This document shows positions 47,229-57,559 of a DNA stretch of 64,000 nucleotides, in pieces. Origin of the DNA: Lepiota brunneoincarnata. Taxonomy: Eukaryota > Basidiomycota > Agaricomycetes > Agaricales > Agaricaceae. The notes beneath the pieces are model-generated. The model was not told the DNA's origin and did no database searches. It saw nothing but the letters and a program-made list of their open reading frames with translations. A program made the translations under genes and the position numbers. The number at the start of each line of letters is the position of its first letter. Within the stretch, counting starts at the first letter, position 1. The stretch spans positions 62,001-126,000 of the forward strand of contig JAEBUN010000010.1 in the NCBI GenBank assembly GCA_023014365.1, written 5' to 3'.

Positions 47229-48435
47229 TTACGAGTGTAATTGAGGCGCCTGTCCCGACAGAGTGGAGAAGGCTCTCGTCCTGCAGATGGCTAGGAATAC
47301 TCGTCCGACAACAAACCACGCGGTTAGGTCACCACCATATGTACTCCTTTTTTGTTTCCCACAGGATCGCCGTGTCGGAATAAACCACCCGGCCCACCAA
47401 ATCCTTCGTACCAATCAATGACCTCTGCGGGCGACTTACATGCAGGAACCGTACCGCCCGACGTCCCTCAGATACTGCCAACCGCACCCCCGTCCGTCCT
47501 GCAGCAACTCCACCCAGACACCCTCAGAAGTAGTACTATTCCCCATCACTGCTACCTTCTGCCCCTGGACGCAGGCAATGGACCAGACACAGTCCCTGTC
47601 CGGTGTATTGCTTGATTTAACGGATTGTCCTTCACTGATGTGGGTACCGAATTCACATTCACTACCGTCCCTTGAGAACGCCATGTGACTGACAACAATC
47701 CAGTTTGATCTATAAATCTTAGGCCGGTAATTATCTCGGTCTTCTGCAAATGCCATACTTTGATATAAGCATGATCTCCGAGGTGATCGACAGTATCAGC
47801 CTTCCAGGGACTCGTGTCATTCACAGGCTTGTGTAGTGATGTCACGGAATATTCAGGTCTACAAAACCAGGGACGAACCACCAGATTTTCCACAGTCGCC
47901 CACCACTTCGTGGTCAACAACCTCTTATTATGACGAACGTCTCGTTGAGAGCGACTGGATGGTATATTGTAAGCCTGCTGGCTTACTTCATCAAGTAGGT
48001 AATATAAATAGTGGCGAGCTCATGTAAATAGGCAAACCCCCCTTGACCTTCGAACACTATCTCGAGTCCCGCTCATTCGTTGTCCGTTCCCTTTAGCGAG
48101 GCCGCCCACCGACGGCGTCCATTCATATATGGGCGGTGGCTCTTATGTCAGAATCCAAGTTGTTGACCCATCTATCATAACCATCCTTTTTCTTGGACAT
48201 CAAAAAATACCTGATGCAGAGATAGACTCTTCCGCTCAACATCCTCCCCGACACTTGTACGGAACCCGGTGGAAAGATTACGGTGTGGCTTAACGACACG
48301 AGTCCGCGAGATTGGCGCACGTTCTGGCTCTTCAGCGTCGACAAATCCACAGTCGCACAATCCATTGCTGGATATGATAGGGGCGTTGGTTGACTTCTGC
48401 AACGGATCATACAGTTCCACTTTTCTGCTAGTCAT
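47229..48435 (-). pseudogene. Unrecognised gene or remnant in several frames
   Basis: Coding-like blocks on the minus strand: one at about 48435-48230 (VELYDPLQKSTNAPIISSNG, then CDCGFVDAEEPERAP), one at about 47920-47640 (TTKWWATVENLVVRPWFC, WKADTVDHLGDHAYIKVW) and one at about 47690-47500 (CVWSIACVQGQKVAVMGNST, EGVWVELLQDG). They lie in different frames. Small introns could join some of them (GTATTT donor near 48211), but no start or stop fits all. No family recognised. The beta-rich look of the last two blocks suggests a lectin-like or carbohydrate-binding fold, which is speculation. It could be the decayed neighbour of the hydrolase gene just upstream on the same strand. Confidence 0.35.
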
Positions 48436-48712
48436 ACATAGAAATATGCCTTTCCATTCAATAAACTACATCACAATAGAATATTAATCGCAGACTACCC
48501 GAGTCACGAATGAAGGAACGCTATAATCTAAGATCCCTGGTATCTGTCTTGGGAACCGGTCCATCCAGATACGACATGGGCCCGACACACCAAAGCTCGA
48601 GATCGACTACGGTGGGCACTCAATGGTTGCAGTCGCCAACCAAGATTTGCCTTATTTGTTCCGTATTACTGCATCGGAATGAGTGACAATCCAGCTGGGA
48701 ATGATCAAGAGT

Positions 48713-50046
48713 TTACCTCTTCCCCTCCAACGCTTCAACCAACTTGTGTACTGTCGGGCATGGGTTACTCTCACTGTAACTTAGGTGAGCTTTATCTTTC
48801 GGACGTTTAAAGCCTTTGAGCAAGTTGGACGGTCCGCCCTTCTTATTCCCCAGCCAACTTTGTCCCCGCACGTCTTGAACGAGTTTGTCTAAATTTGTAA
48901 TTCTGACCCCGCTGACCGCAAGGTTGTGCAAAATATATGCAAGAACAGGGAGAGCATTCTTAGAGGGTCCCCATGCATCCCTGTGAAAGCCGTCAAACCA
49001 GATCTGTCACGACATGATGGATGAACAATGAGCCTTATCACTATAATCGGAACCCATCGTACCTGCTGAAGCTGCTTACATCCGCATCCGCATCCGCCCC
49101 CACCGTTGCATTTTAGTTCTAGGACATTAGGGCTGAAACCAATTCTACGTTCCGCGCGCATTAGCACAACATGTCCCCGGTCTTTTGGTTTGCCCGTCAC
49201 TGTCCAAAACCCCTTGGACTTGAACCCAAGGAACTCAGACGGCGTTCGAAGAATACCGTACGTTCCTACAGGATCCAGAGCGTACAAATGCAATTCACTT
49301 TGTAGGACAAACAGTTAGCTAGAGCGACCGGTATACATCAATCTGGGATCAAAAATACCTAACTGTCGGATTTGTTACACCCGTTGTTCTTCTCTCTTTC
49401 ATGGCGGCGAAGGCTTCTGTGGAATATAGTCCGTACCGACGCAGGATCTGTGCAAGCTGCGTAATGTCAGTCCGAATGATCTAGACACAAGTTGTGAGAC
49501 AGGCACTTAACAATCTGAGCCGAGTACCCGCCACGAGAATTCCCCATCAATACGAGCTATAAGATCGACGTCAAGCAAACGAGCAAGTAGATGTATGGAA
49601 GAGCGACATACACGATCATCCTTGTGCATATCCGCTGTCCTTACCCAACCGCTCTCGATTTTGTATTCTAAATACGCTAAGCATCAGGATCGCAATGAAT
49701 GGGCATTGCCGCTGCGTGGCTCACTCATTCCAAAGCCTATGAGTTTGTCGCAAAAATCAAGCGGTTTATGGATCAACTTCTCCCGTAACGATTTATATTT
49801 CGTTGCTGGCACCCCGACTCCTTCGATAACAAACCTGCAAGGACTGTCATGGCCGACCACAGAATTGGCTGTCAATACGGGAGCACTACCTGTTTATTGA
49901 TTATCTTAGTAAACGACCTCGGGTACGGGGCGATGGATTGTATATTCACCCGCATACTTCTCCTTGGTTTGTCCTGTACCCAAAAGGATAAGGAAATGAG
50001 TGCGAGGGGCAGGGGCCGTAGCATTTGGGTGAGAATTGCCGGACAT
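48713..50046 (-). CDS. DUF2235/Tle1-like alpha/beta hydrolase (phospholipase-type)
   Basis: Serine hydrolase of the DUF2235 fold, the same superfamily as bacterial Tle1 phospholipases; substrate unknown. About 335 residues in seven exons, with start ATG at 50046 (MSGNSHPNATAPAPRTHFLI). The first intron has donor GTGAAT. The nucleophile elbow is GNSRG (about residues 111-115) in LVLMGNSRGGYSAQI. The Asp lies in LYALDPVGTYG, and the family's WFxGxHxDxGG motif appears as IWFDGFHRDAWG and supplies the catalytic His. ERRIGFSPNVLEL matches the usual DERRxxF block. Oddities: the N-terminal FDGTGN motif is replaced by ILLGTGQTKE, and a Gly/Cys run (GGGGCGCGC) sits just before the His motif. An apparent TGA at 49684-49686 falls inside an intron with donor GTGAGC. 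Confidence 0.75.
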
Positions 50047-51569
50047 AGTCTTTGAACGAGGGTGGGGAGGGCGGTCACAGTATATGAGTTAAAGCTGGGT
50101 GCGACGTTGGTCATCTATAAGGTATCTGCCGCACAAACAGGCCCACGAAACAGCAGGCTTATCCATAGTGCACTACACGCGACGTGCAGCCGTAATGTTC
50201 AAGTCGTTCCAGAATCCATGACGCCCGGGCTGCTGGACTTCGATTAAAACCTCATGTCTGCCAGAATATGTTGACACACTGGGGTGTCGAAACATCTCCT
50301 CTGGGCACCAACGGTGATTGATCCTCAAGAACAGGCTTTTCCGAAAATCGGTGCTCTTTGCCCTAAGATGTATGTACATTAAATACAATCACCGATAAGC
50401 AATGAGTGGCTAAGCAATTGGTGTTTAGTTCACGTGGTGCAGCACAACAGCTGATAACTCCATGTCTCGAGGCTTCAAGCTTATCCTGGACAGTGGACAC
50501 GTCGCACGAACAGCAAAGCGCTATTTAGCTACCTCGTGGTAAACGTACACCGCTGCTTCCACCTCCAGAAATGCAAAGTCTTAAATAGATCACGGCTGCG
50601 GAGTCCAAAGCCTATAGGATCAAAAAGAGTATAACCTGACGCCATGATACTCTTCGCCTGGACTGATTGTTACCCTATCTTGTGAATTTGGACTTCTCAG
50701 CCTTCTGTTCCGGCCGCAAATTACCATGCTTACAAAAACACAATGCACAAGACATGAGGCGGATCCGGACACTTATAAAACAACCACCGACGCCCGGCAT
50801 TGAATTATCGTGATATCCATGGCCACTACGACTACTTTAGCGGCAAGGGTGGGGGAGAATGGTAGTAAATGTTTATATGGTATCTGCGCTGCTCATACTT
50901 CTCCCAGAATCACAAAAGGTCGATTGGGTAGTCAGTATTCCCGTGGTGGGGGATCAGGTTCAAAGATCGGCAGAGCTTACAGGTACTATCGACGTCGCAC
51001 TCGCCGCATTTCCCTTGGGTTCATGAATTTACCTGCCTAGAGTCTCTTCGTGCCCACCAGGATGCTGTTCGCCGTGCCAGCAATGATTTACACAGCAACA
51101 GCCGGTCAGTAATTTAACTGCCAGCCTTTCGAGTACCACACACCTCATCTCCTATTCAGTCCACCATACGTTGCGAATTATCCGTGTCCTCCGTAATGCC
51201 CTACTCGCAGATTGCGCGGGTACAGGGCTCATGTAGCATGTAGATCTAGCCATAAACCAGGAGGTATCAAGCATCTGCGACGACAAGAGTTTGATATGAG
51301 TAAGTACTATACACAGCCATTTTTAGTTCCCCAGTCGAAAACCCCTTCCAAGTTTCGGTGGGACAGAGCCTTTACATGGACCTCTGCGTTAACCGCAGCT
51401 GGATCAACCAGGTACATGAATCACATTCCCCAGCATTCCCCACCACGTGTCGGAGAATCTGACACCGTTATATCAGGTGCATGTTGTTGCTACAGAAAGT
51501 GGCGCACATACAGTAATGCTATCTTCGACCTTCCGCTGGGCCGGATTTTGAACGTCTCCTTAGGCAGCC
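50047..51569. other. Intergenic stretch, no gene supported
   Basis: About 1.5 kb with short frames only (50173-50388 minus, 50810-51040 and 51212-51570 plus). None shows a domain or a start that links to the GTPase gene downstream. Possible 5' remnants cannot be excluded. Confidence 0.35.
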
Positions 51570-53500
51570 ATGGCACTGGAATTTATCGACCATCATGGGA
51601 CCAAGTTGCAAGGCAACTTAAAGGAGCTGTGCTCGGCATGGTCGCGGTACCTCGCTACCAGTAAACTCGATGGAAATCCTGAGAAGGGGAACGAACTGTC
51701 CCTTTTAGTTCGGTGCGTGTCCTTGGCAACTATCGGACAATTGCCTAACATTTGCGCAACAGGTCTGCAACCTTTATCCAACCATCACTTCCTTCCCTGT
51801 CTGGTATTGCGAAGTTGGTGCGTCCGGGGATCTACAAGCCTAGGGATTATGCACGACCAAGCACACGTAAGTGTGTAATTGTGCATTTAAGGGATACCTC
51901 CTCAGGTTTGGCTATCCCTGGTGTCACACCAATGACACGAGATAAGGTGTGCTAACCCCTATCTCTCCTGCTATCTACTCTAAATGTCTCCGTGGTCCGG
52001 TGGTTGGCAGTGGTCGGGTGAGGGTGGTTGGCTGCCTGGCACGAGTGGAAGGAGTAGTGGCAATGGTGACGGCGGTGAGGGTGGTGGCGGGAGCAGCAGT
52101 GATAACGATGGGAGCGGCAATGGTAAGGGTGGGGGTAGCGGGAATGGTGAGGGTCGTGGGGGCAGCAATGGAGACAACAGTGGGGGTACCAGGCGAGGGG
52201 GCAGTGGGGGCAGCAGCGGAGGCAGTGACAGGGACGGAGAAAAAAGTGAAGGCAAAGACGGCGGTAGTGACAGCAAAGGTCAAGGTGATGAGCCTCAGCG
52301 AGATTACCACGATGGCCTGTCAGATCGCAGTAGTGGTAATGGCGGGGGCAGCGGCGGCAGTGGACCCAACAATGGGGGTAACAGGCGAGGGAGCAGTGGG
52401 GGCCACAGCGAAGGCAGTGACAGGGATGAAGGAAAAAGTAAGGGCAAAGACGGCGGTAGTGACGGCAAAGGTCAAGGTGGTGAGCCTCAGTGAGATGACC
52501 ACGATGACCTATCAGATCGCGGTGGCGGGGGCAACGGAGGTGGAGGTGAAGACGGCGATGGAAGCAGCGGTGGGTCCAGAGGTAGTCATGAGGGAAGCAA
52601 AGGGAACGATACCAGTGGCAGCAGCAGCAAAGATCGAGATGACGATGGTCAAAAAGACCATCAGGATAGTTTACCAGGAGAGACGACGCAAGAGCCCCCC
52701 CTTCCGAACAGGTCGTGGAACAATCTTAGCCGGAGAGAGGCCAATGACGGTAGGACGGAGGAGATCAAGGAGAGTGATATAGTCATTGTGTACGTTTGGG
52801 TTCCTACCCCCATCGAAGGTCCAAGACCCATCATCTTTGTATAGGCTGATGGGTCCAACTGGGGTAGGAAAGAGCTCGGTGCGCATTCTCCCAATGTATA
52901 CCGTCCATGATCCTCATCTTTGGCTTCCAGTTCATCAGGACTGCTACCGGGTTCGACAGGGCATTTGACCATGGCTTGGAACCCTGTACTAACGAGATCG
53001 AGATGGTGAGGGTGAGAGTTCCTTACAAAGATATCGATATTGTTCTGGTCGACACCCCGGGATTTGGTGGTACACATCGATCTGATGTCGAAAATTTCAG
53101 ACACATTTCAGATTGGTTGAAAAAGACGTGAGTGCTAGTGACGGTGGCCCTCTAGATTGGTAACCTTGCTCAGCCTAGATGCAAAAACAAAGTTCTCAGA
53201 GGGATCCTTTATTTCCATCGGACTTCTTATGCTCGGATTTCTGGTAGTCAAACACCCGGAACGCCACTCTGGAATATGTTCGAAAAATTATGCGGCCCCG
53301 AAGCATGCAAGCATGTCATCATAGCTACGACGATGTGGGACAAACTGGGTGACCAGGAGATTGGGGTTCGTCGAGAACACGAGGCTGGTCACTACCTTCT
53401 GGAACCAGATGATCGAGAGAGGGCTCCAGGACAGCTCGCTACGAAGGGAGTCTCGAATCAGCGTGGAGGGATCCTCGGAGAGTTTTTGGACGGCTCATGA
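51570..53500 (+). pseudogene. AIG1-like GTPase with N-terminal domain and Gly-rich linker, broken
   Basis: Paralog of the GTPase at 30796. Exons 51570-51712, 51763-51946, 52011-52789, 52845-52878, 52931-53127 and 53179-53500. An N-terminal domain (MALEFIDHHGTKLQGNLKEL, then GIYKPRDYARPSTRKCVIVH and GLAIPGVTP) precedes about 250 residues of Gly/Ser/Asp/Arg linker that contains a tandem duplication. The G domain has P-loop VLMGPTGVGKSS, G3 DIVLVDTPGFGGTHRSD and VIIATTMWDKLGD. Two lesions are visible. A TGA at 52491-52493 stands where the first repeat copy has CGA (Arg). A one-base gain near 53380 moves the frame from HE into one that continues VTTFWNQMIERGLQ to about 53567. Translation as written would stop in the linker. 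Confidence 0.75.
52161..52532 (+). repeat. Tandem duplication of about 190 bp in the GTPase linker
   Basis: Two copies, about 52161-52346 and 52347-52532, in frame with the linker. Shared blocks include AGGCGAGGG, GGCAGTGACAGGGA, GGCAAAGACGGCGGTAGTGA, GGTCAAGGTG, GAGCCTCAG and TCAGATCGC. Copy 2 carries six extra bases near its start and the CGA-to-TGA change. Confidence 0.85.
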
Positions 53501-55069
53501 CAGATCAGGGGTTAGGCCTGGGATCATGGCTGCGTTGGAGGAACAGTGCTTTCGACCTAGAGCGTGAGCCGCCAATGTACTCTCGATGAACTGTGAGAAT
53601 TAAAAGCACCTATAAGAAAGAGGTTGTTGAATAATGAACACGCCCAACGAACAGACCCGGTATTTTCCTGAGTCGGAATCGTCGCCTCATTCGTCCTACT
53701 TGTACGACAAATCCTTTTAGTGTAAACCCAGGTGCACAAAACCAGGCACAAGCTATCAACAATCCTACTACTATCATGGATCGTGAGCTGGCAACCCGCT
53801 GAAATGACACCTGCTCATGCACCTGTGGGCGTAGCCTGATCTAGATGTGGAAGACTGACGAGCTCGGCCGCCACTTTGACGTGCCTAACCGCTTAAATCT
53901 ATGTTCTCTTAGTTTTTTTCGCTCTTCCTTACTTAGGCACCCTCCGTACTTGCGTAGCTACACCATATATAATATTGTCCCATTTGAATTATCTCACCCC
54001 CTCTACTTGTTCCCTAAGACAACTTTCGCCCTTCCGAATTCGTAAATCTTCCCACACACCTATCCATGTAGAACTTACAATGCCAGTATACCTAGTTAGA
54101 AGCTCCTTGATTATGATAAGAAAATTTGAGGGCTCTCGACAAAGACAATCAAAAAAATTGATCCTCATGATTTTGTCATATTATTATCATGTCCCTTCCG
54201 ACCTTGCCTAGATACAACTCAGAAAACCTTGTGCAAAGGCATATCAACCATGTAAACATGACCACAGGATTCGTCTTCTTGACCTCATAAAAATGTTGTC
54301 ACAACTCAAGAACGAGGGAGAGTCTAGAGTATATCGTGTTATGCAAGTCGTGACTTTCCAGAGGTCCTAGTACTGGTAACTGAAGCAGAGACACCCTCGT
54401 CTTTGGCGGCTACTGAAATTTCACGGGGAAACACGTTCAGAGTAGGAAATCTAATGAACGCCTGATTCCCAAGTGGTAGTAACTACCTCGATATCATATA
54501 GATGATAGGCCAGTCTTATCCTCTGCAGATGGCATTCCAGTTGACCTGCGACACATCCAGCATTTGAAAAACTCCTAAGTCAAATTTAAAACCAGATACA
54601 GAAGGGATAAGCATCTGACTGTGACGCACCGACTGTGTTCCAAACGCGACCAGTATCATCATTGGCACTAGAGAAATTGCGTTTAGTGAGCTTAAGAAAT
54701 ATCTATGCTATTCCGGTACTGACTCACCAGCGAGATACTGCAAAACGCTGACCGGTCCAAGTTCCTCTGGAGACTCAACAATCGCAACGCAAATACCCCA
54801 TCTGCGGAAAAGACCCGTAAGGAACGTGTCATCTCCAGGGATTCATTACTACTCACATGCAGCTCATTGCTGCAGCAATGGTTGTTAGAGTGACCCGAGT
54901 GAACATGGAGAATATTCGTCTGCGCAAGCAATCATCATACTGTGCGATAGTAGATTTCTGTTGCCTTAGAAGCACGGCTGTCTTGTCTGTGGCTATTGGC
55001 TAGTCCAACAGCGAAACCAGGTTGGCCAAGACTTACAGAAGACCACAAACCACGCACAAGCCCAAGGGG
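53501..55069. other. Gene-poor stretch upstream of the hAT element
   Basis: The broken GTPase frame may extend to 53567. Beyond that only short frames are present (53845-54211 plus, 54692-54931 minus) without domains. AT-rich in places. Nothing supported. Confidence 0.4.
55062..55069. repeat. Left target-site duplication of the hAT element
   Basis: CCAAGGGG, identical to the right copy. Confidence 0.9.
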
Positions 55070-56019
55070 TAGGGCTGCGCACCGTACCGTATCGGGTGAC
55101 GGCCGTATGCTGACGGGTCAAATACGGTATGCTAGCGGGTGTACCCGTAACCGTAAAGGCAAACCAAATTCATTGACGGGACGGGACGGGGGTTCATACG
55201 GCCGGTAACGGGTCGGTACGGTACATACTTTATATTTCTTCACTCTATCGAAAAAAGGGTCTATGGTAAAGTGAGTATTTAAAGGACTTTGTCAATTGTA
55301 ACACGAGCGAGCCTCAGGCGCTGCTTGACCATCATTAATGTGCAGATCGTCCCTGGTTGCAGGCTCGCACGACGCAGCGAGATTGTATCACGGCCACCAG
55401 AGAAGATTCGCTCGACCGCGACGGCCGAGCCTAGTGATGATTTATATCAGGATTAACATATTTTGGATGCTACACAATCTCCCTTTTATCTTCGAACATG
55501 ATGGCTTGACATAGTGCCAAGATAACATGCTTCGTCAGACTGTCATTAGTGCAATGTTCTAGATATTAATCAGATACAACACGAGGCTAGGAAGATGACC
55601 GATGCCAATGAAAGAGAAATAATACCAAGCCATCATGGGATCCCATATAACTCATTAGCAGGGTCAAGTGCTAACGAGCATGAAGGGGAGTGGTGACTGA
55701 AATTAGTTTTAAAGCGCACGGGGCGCAGATATCGGGTACATCATATGCAGTCGCAATGAAAAGTGAACCATGGGGTACTTCGTGGCCGTGTGAATTTCAA
55801 ACCAACAGGATCACATTGTCGAACCTGACAAATACTATCGCAACAAACCGTACATGCCGTCGACGGCCGTTAACGGCCGTCACCCTACGGCTCAATACGG
55901 CTTGAACCCGTAAGGCATACGGCCCTCTGAGGTATACCTTTGGCCACTAACGGTACGGTATCGGGACCCGTCAACGACGGCCGTACAACCGTTGCATACG
56001 GTGACGGTGCGCAGCCCTA
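55070..56019 (-). mobile_element. hAT-superfamily DNA transposon, internally deleted (about 950 bp)
   Basis: Both ends carry the hAT-type terminal inverted repeat TAGGGCTGCGCACCGT, and the element is flanked by perfect 8-bp target duplications CCAAGGGG at 55062-55069 and 56020-56027. The outer 150-200 bases at each end are packed with short CCGTA/TACGG motifs in both orientations, as expected for subterminal transposase-binding repeats. On the minus strand at about 55440-55290 a remnant of the transposase C-terminal dimerisation domain is readable (LGSAVAVERIFSGGRDTISL). The rest of the transposase is gone, so the copy is non-autonomous. The perfect target duplication suggests a relatively recent insertion. 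Confidence 0.92.
55290..55440 (-). pseudogene. hAT transposase C-terminal (dimerisation) domain remnant
   Basis: About 50 codons on the minus strand: SAVAVERIFSGGRDTISLRR, then ASLQPGTICTLMMVKQRLR. This matches the hAT C-terminal signature (S-x-x-x-ER-x-FS-x-x-x-x-x-x-x-x-RxxL). No upstream catalytic domain remains inside the element. Confidence 0.8.
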
Positions 56020-56027
56020 CCAAGGGG
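56020..56027. repeat. Right target-site duplication of the hAT element
   Basis: CCAAGGGG, identical to the left copy. Confidence 0.9.
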
Positions 56028-56249
56028 TCGAGAATCCCACAGCAAGATGGCCCCTGTGGCATTTTGGTTAGTTTCTAACACCTCTCGATTTAGGTACGTG
56101 GCTCACGGGAGACTGCTCTTTGTGTGACAATAAACGCCACTCGCGTCTGGGACGGGCTGGAAGTTATTGGAGCCCGGGAGGATCAACTATGCAGCCCATG
56201 ATTAGGTTCATGGGAGTCCCTGCTTAGCTATAGGGTGTGACACACCGAT

Positions 56250-56901
56250 AGATCAATTACAAGGACGACGAGAAAAGCGGCGATGGGTGTAACAAGGAGC
56301 TTTGGGAGGCAATGGGATGGAGCATCTCAAAAACCTGGACTCGATGAAAATATAATCGCTTACAAGTCTGGAGATCGCCTTCGAAAGCATGCTTCCGAAA
56401 AACACCCCTCTTAGGATACGGAGAAACTTGGTATATGACCGTCATCAATTCACGATCGACTGGAAGTAGTTAAAAAGATCCCTACATCTTATGAAGAAGC
56501 AAGCCAGACTAGCCGCGCGACTAGCAAGTCAAATTGAGTGGTGCTCGATGCCACTGGAACGCATGCTAGACTTACTATACCGGTAGTGCGTAGAGGAGAA
56601 CGGCTTGGAGGGCGCATAATGTGTAAGGTTGTTGGGACCGGCCCTGTTTCCCGAGCAGGAGGAGGAAGCTGGCTTGGTAAAGCGCGGTCGGGAGCATGAA
56701 ATTAAAACAAGTCGCTCTCCGTTGGATTTGTCGAGACACCACCGCCGTGCCTATCACGAGCAACAGACAAAGAACGATGATAATAGCTAGGACATCGAAC
56801 CCGATAATTATCGGTTGGTTTCCATTCCTGCTGGAGACCATGCTAATATGAACGCTAGTGGCGGAGAAAGTGACGAGGAATAGAGAGAGGGAGGGACTCA
56901 T
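56250..56901 (-). pseudogene. Fungal 7TM receptor-like fragment, truncated
   Basis: Starting MSPSLSLFLVTFSATSVHIS at 56901, the frame has two strongly hydrophobic segments, one of them IIVLCLLLVIGTAVVSR. A block RRATCFNFMLPTALYQASFL then ends in LCALQAVLLYALPV. This layout (Arg, short loop, hydrophobic segment, LCxxQAxLxYxxPV) is like the first transmembrane helices of Agaricomycete orphan G-protein-coupled receptors. Beyond a donor-like site near 56580 only scattered hydrophobic scraps with stops follow (VTPIAAFLVVLVIDL near 56270). Probably the first exon of a decayed receptor gene. Confidence 0.45.
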
Positions 56902-57559
56902 ATGGGTAATATATGACATCCGCTTCTGTTCTGTAACCATCACAGCTCAAGAAGGCGGATAATGAAACAGTATATGGAATGAATCAGAAGGTGCATCAAA
57001 GTGGAAGAGATGGTATCTGTGTGGGTTTGCAACGTCTCTTTTTTTTTTGGTAGGGGTGATGGTGGATGTCGTATACTGGAATCAGAGCGTGCGAAGTGGG
57101 AATACCCAATGATGGCATTCTAAAACTTGTCACATTCAGATTAATGCGTGCAAAGTACAACCAGAAGATTAAAGAGCTGAAGGATTGTAGTAGGTCTTCA
57201 ACAAGTGAATTGTGCATCTAAAGAGCGCCGATATCATGAGTTGTTATGATTGATATGATTGATTGGTGATCAATGGCGCCCGGGGCTGTCCTCAGAGTTG
57301 TTACTAATAATATTTGTAGCGGCCACTGAGTTGCCAGTCCCTGACTCTGGTCGTTTGTGGCTCGTGTTGACAAGATTCAAACATTTCCTAAGACATTTTA
57401 ATTTGTCACATACAATTCATGGAGCGACGTAATTGTGGGCGAGGCAGAGTCACAAGCGGAACGACGTCAATCGGGATTCGGTAGGTGAGGGGGGTTGCCA
57501 AGAAAACTGCAGGCGATGATCGTGAACCTTCATCTGGAGCAAATGAATAGGGCTTTTAG

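Noticed and set aside
49684..49686. In-frame TGA in the DUF2235 hydrolase
   Set aside because: It lies within a 58-nt intron (GTGAGC...TTTAG) whose removal restores the frame.
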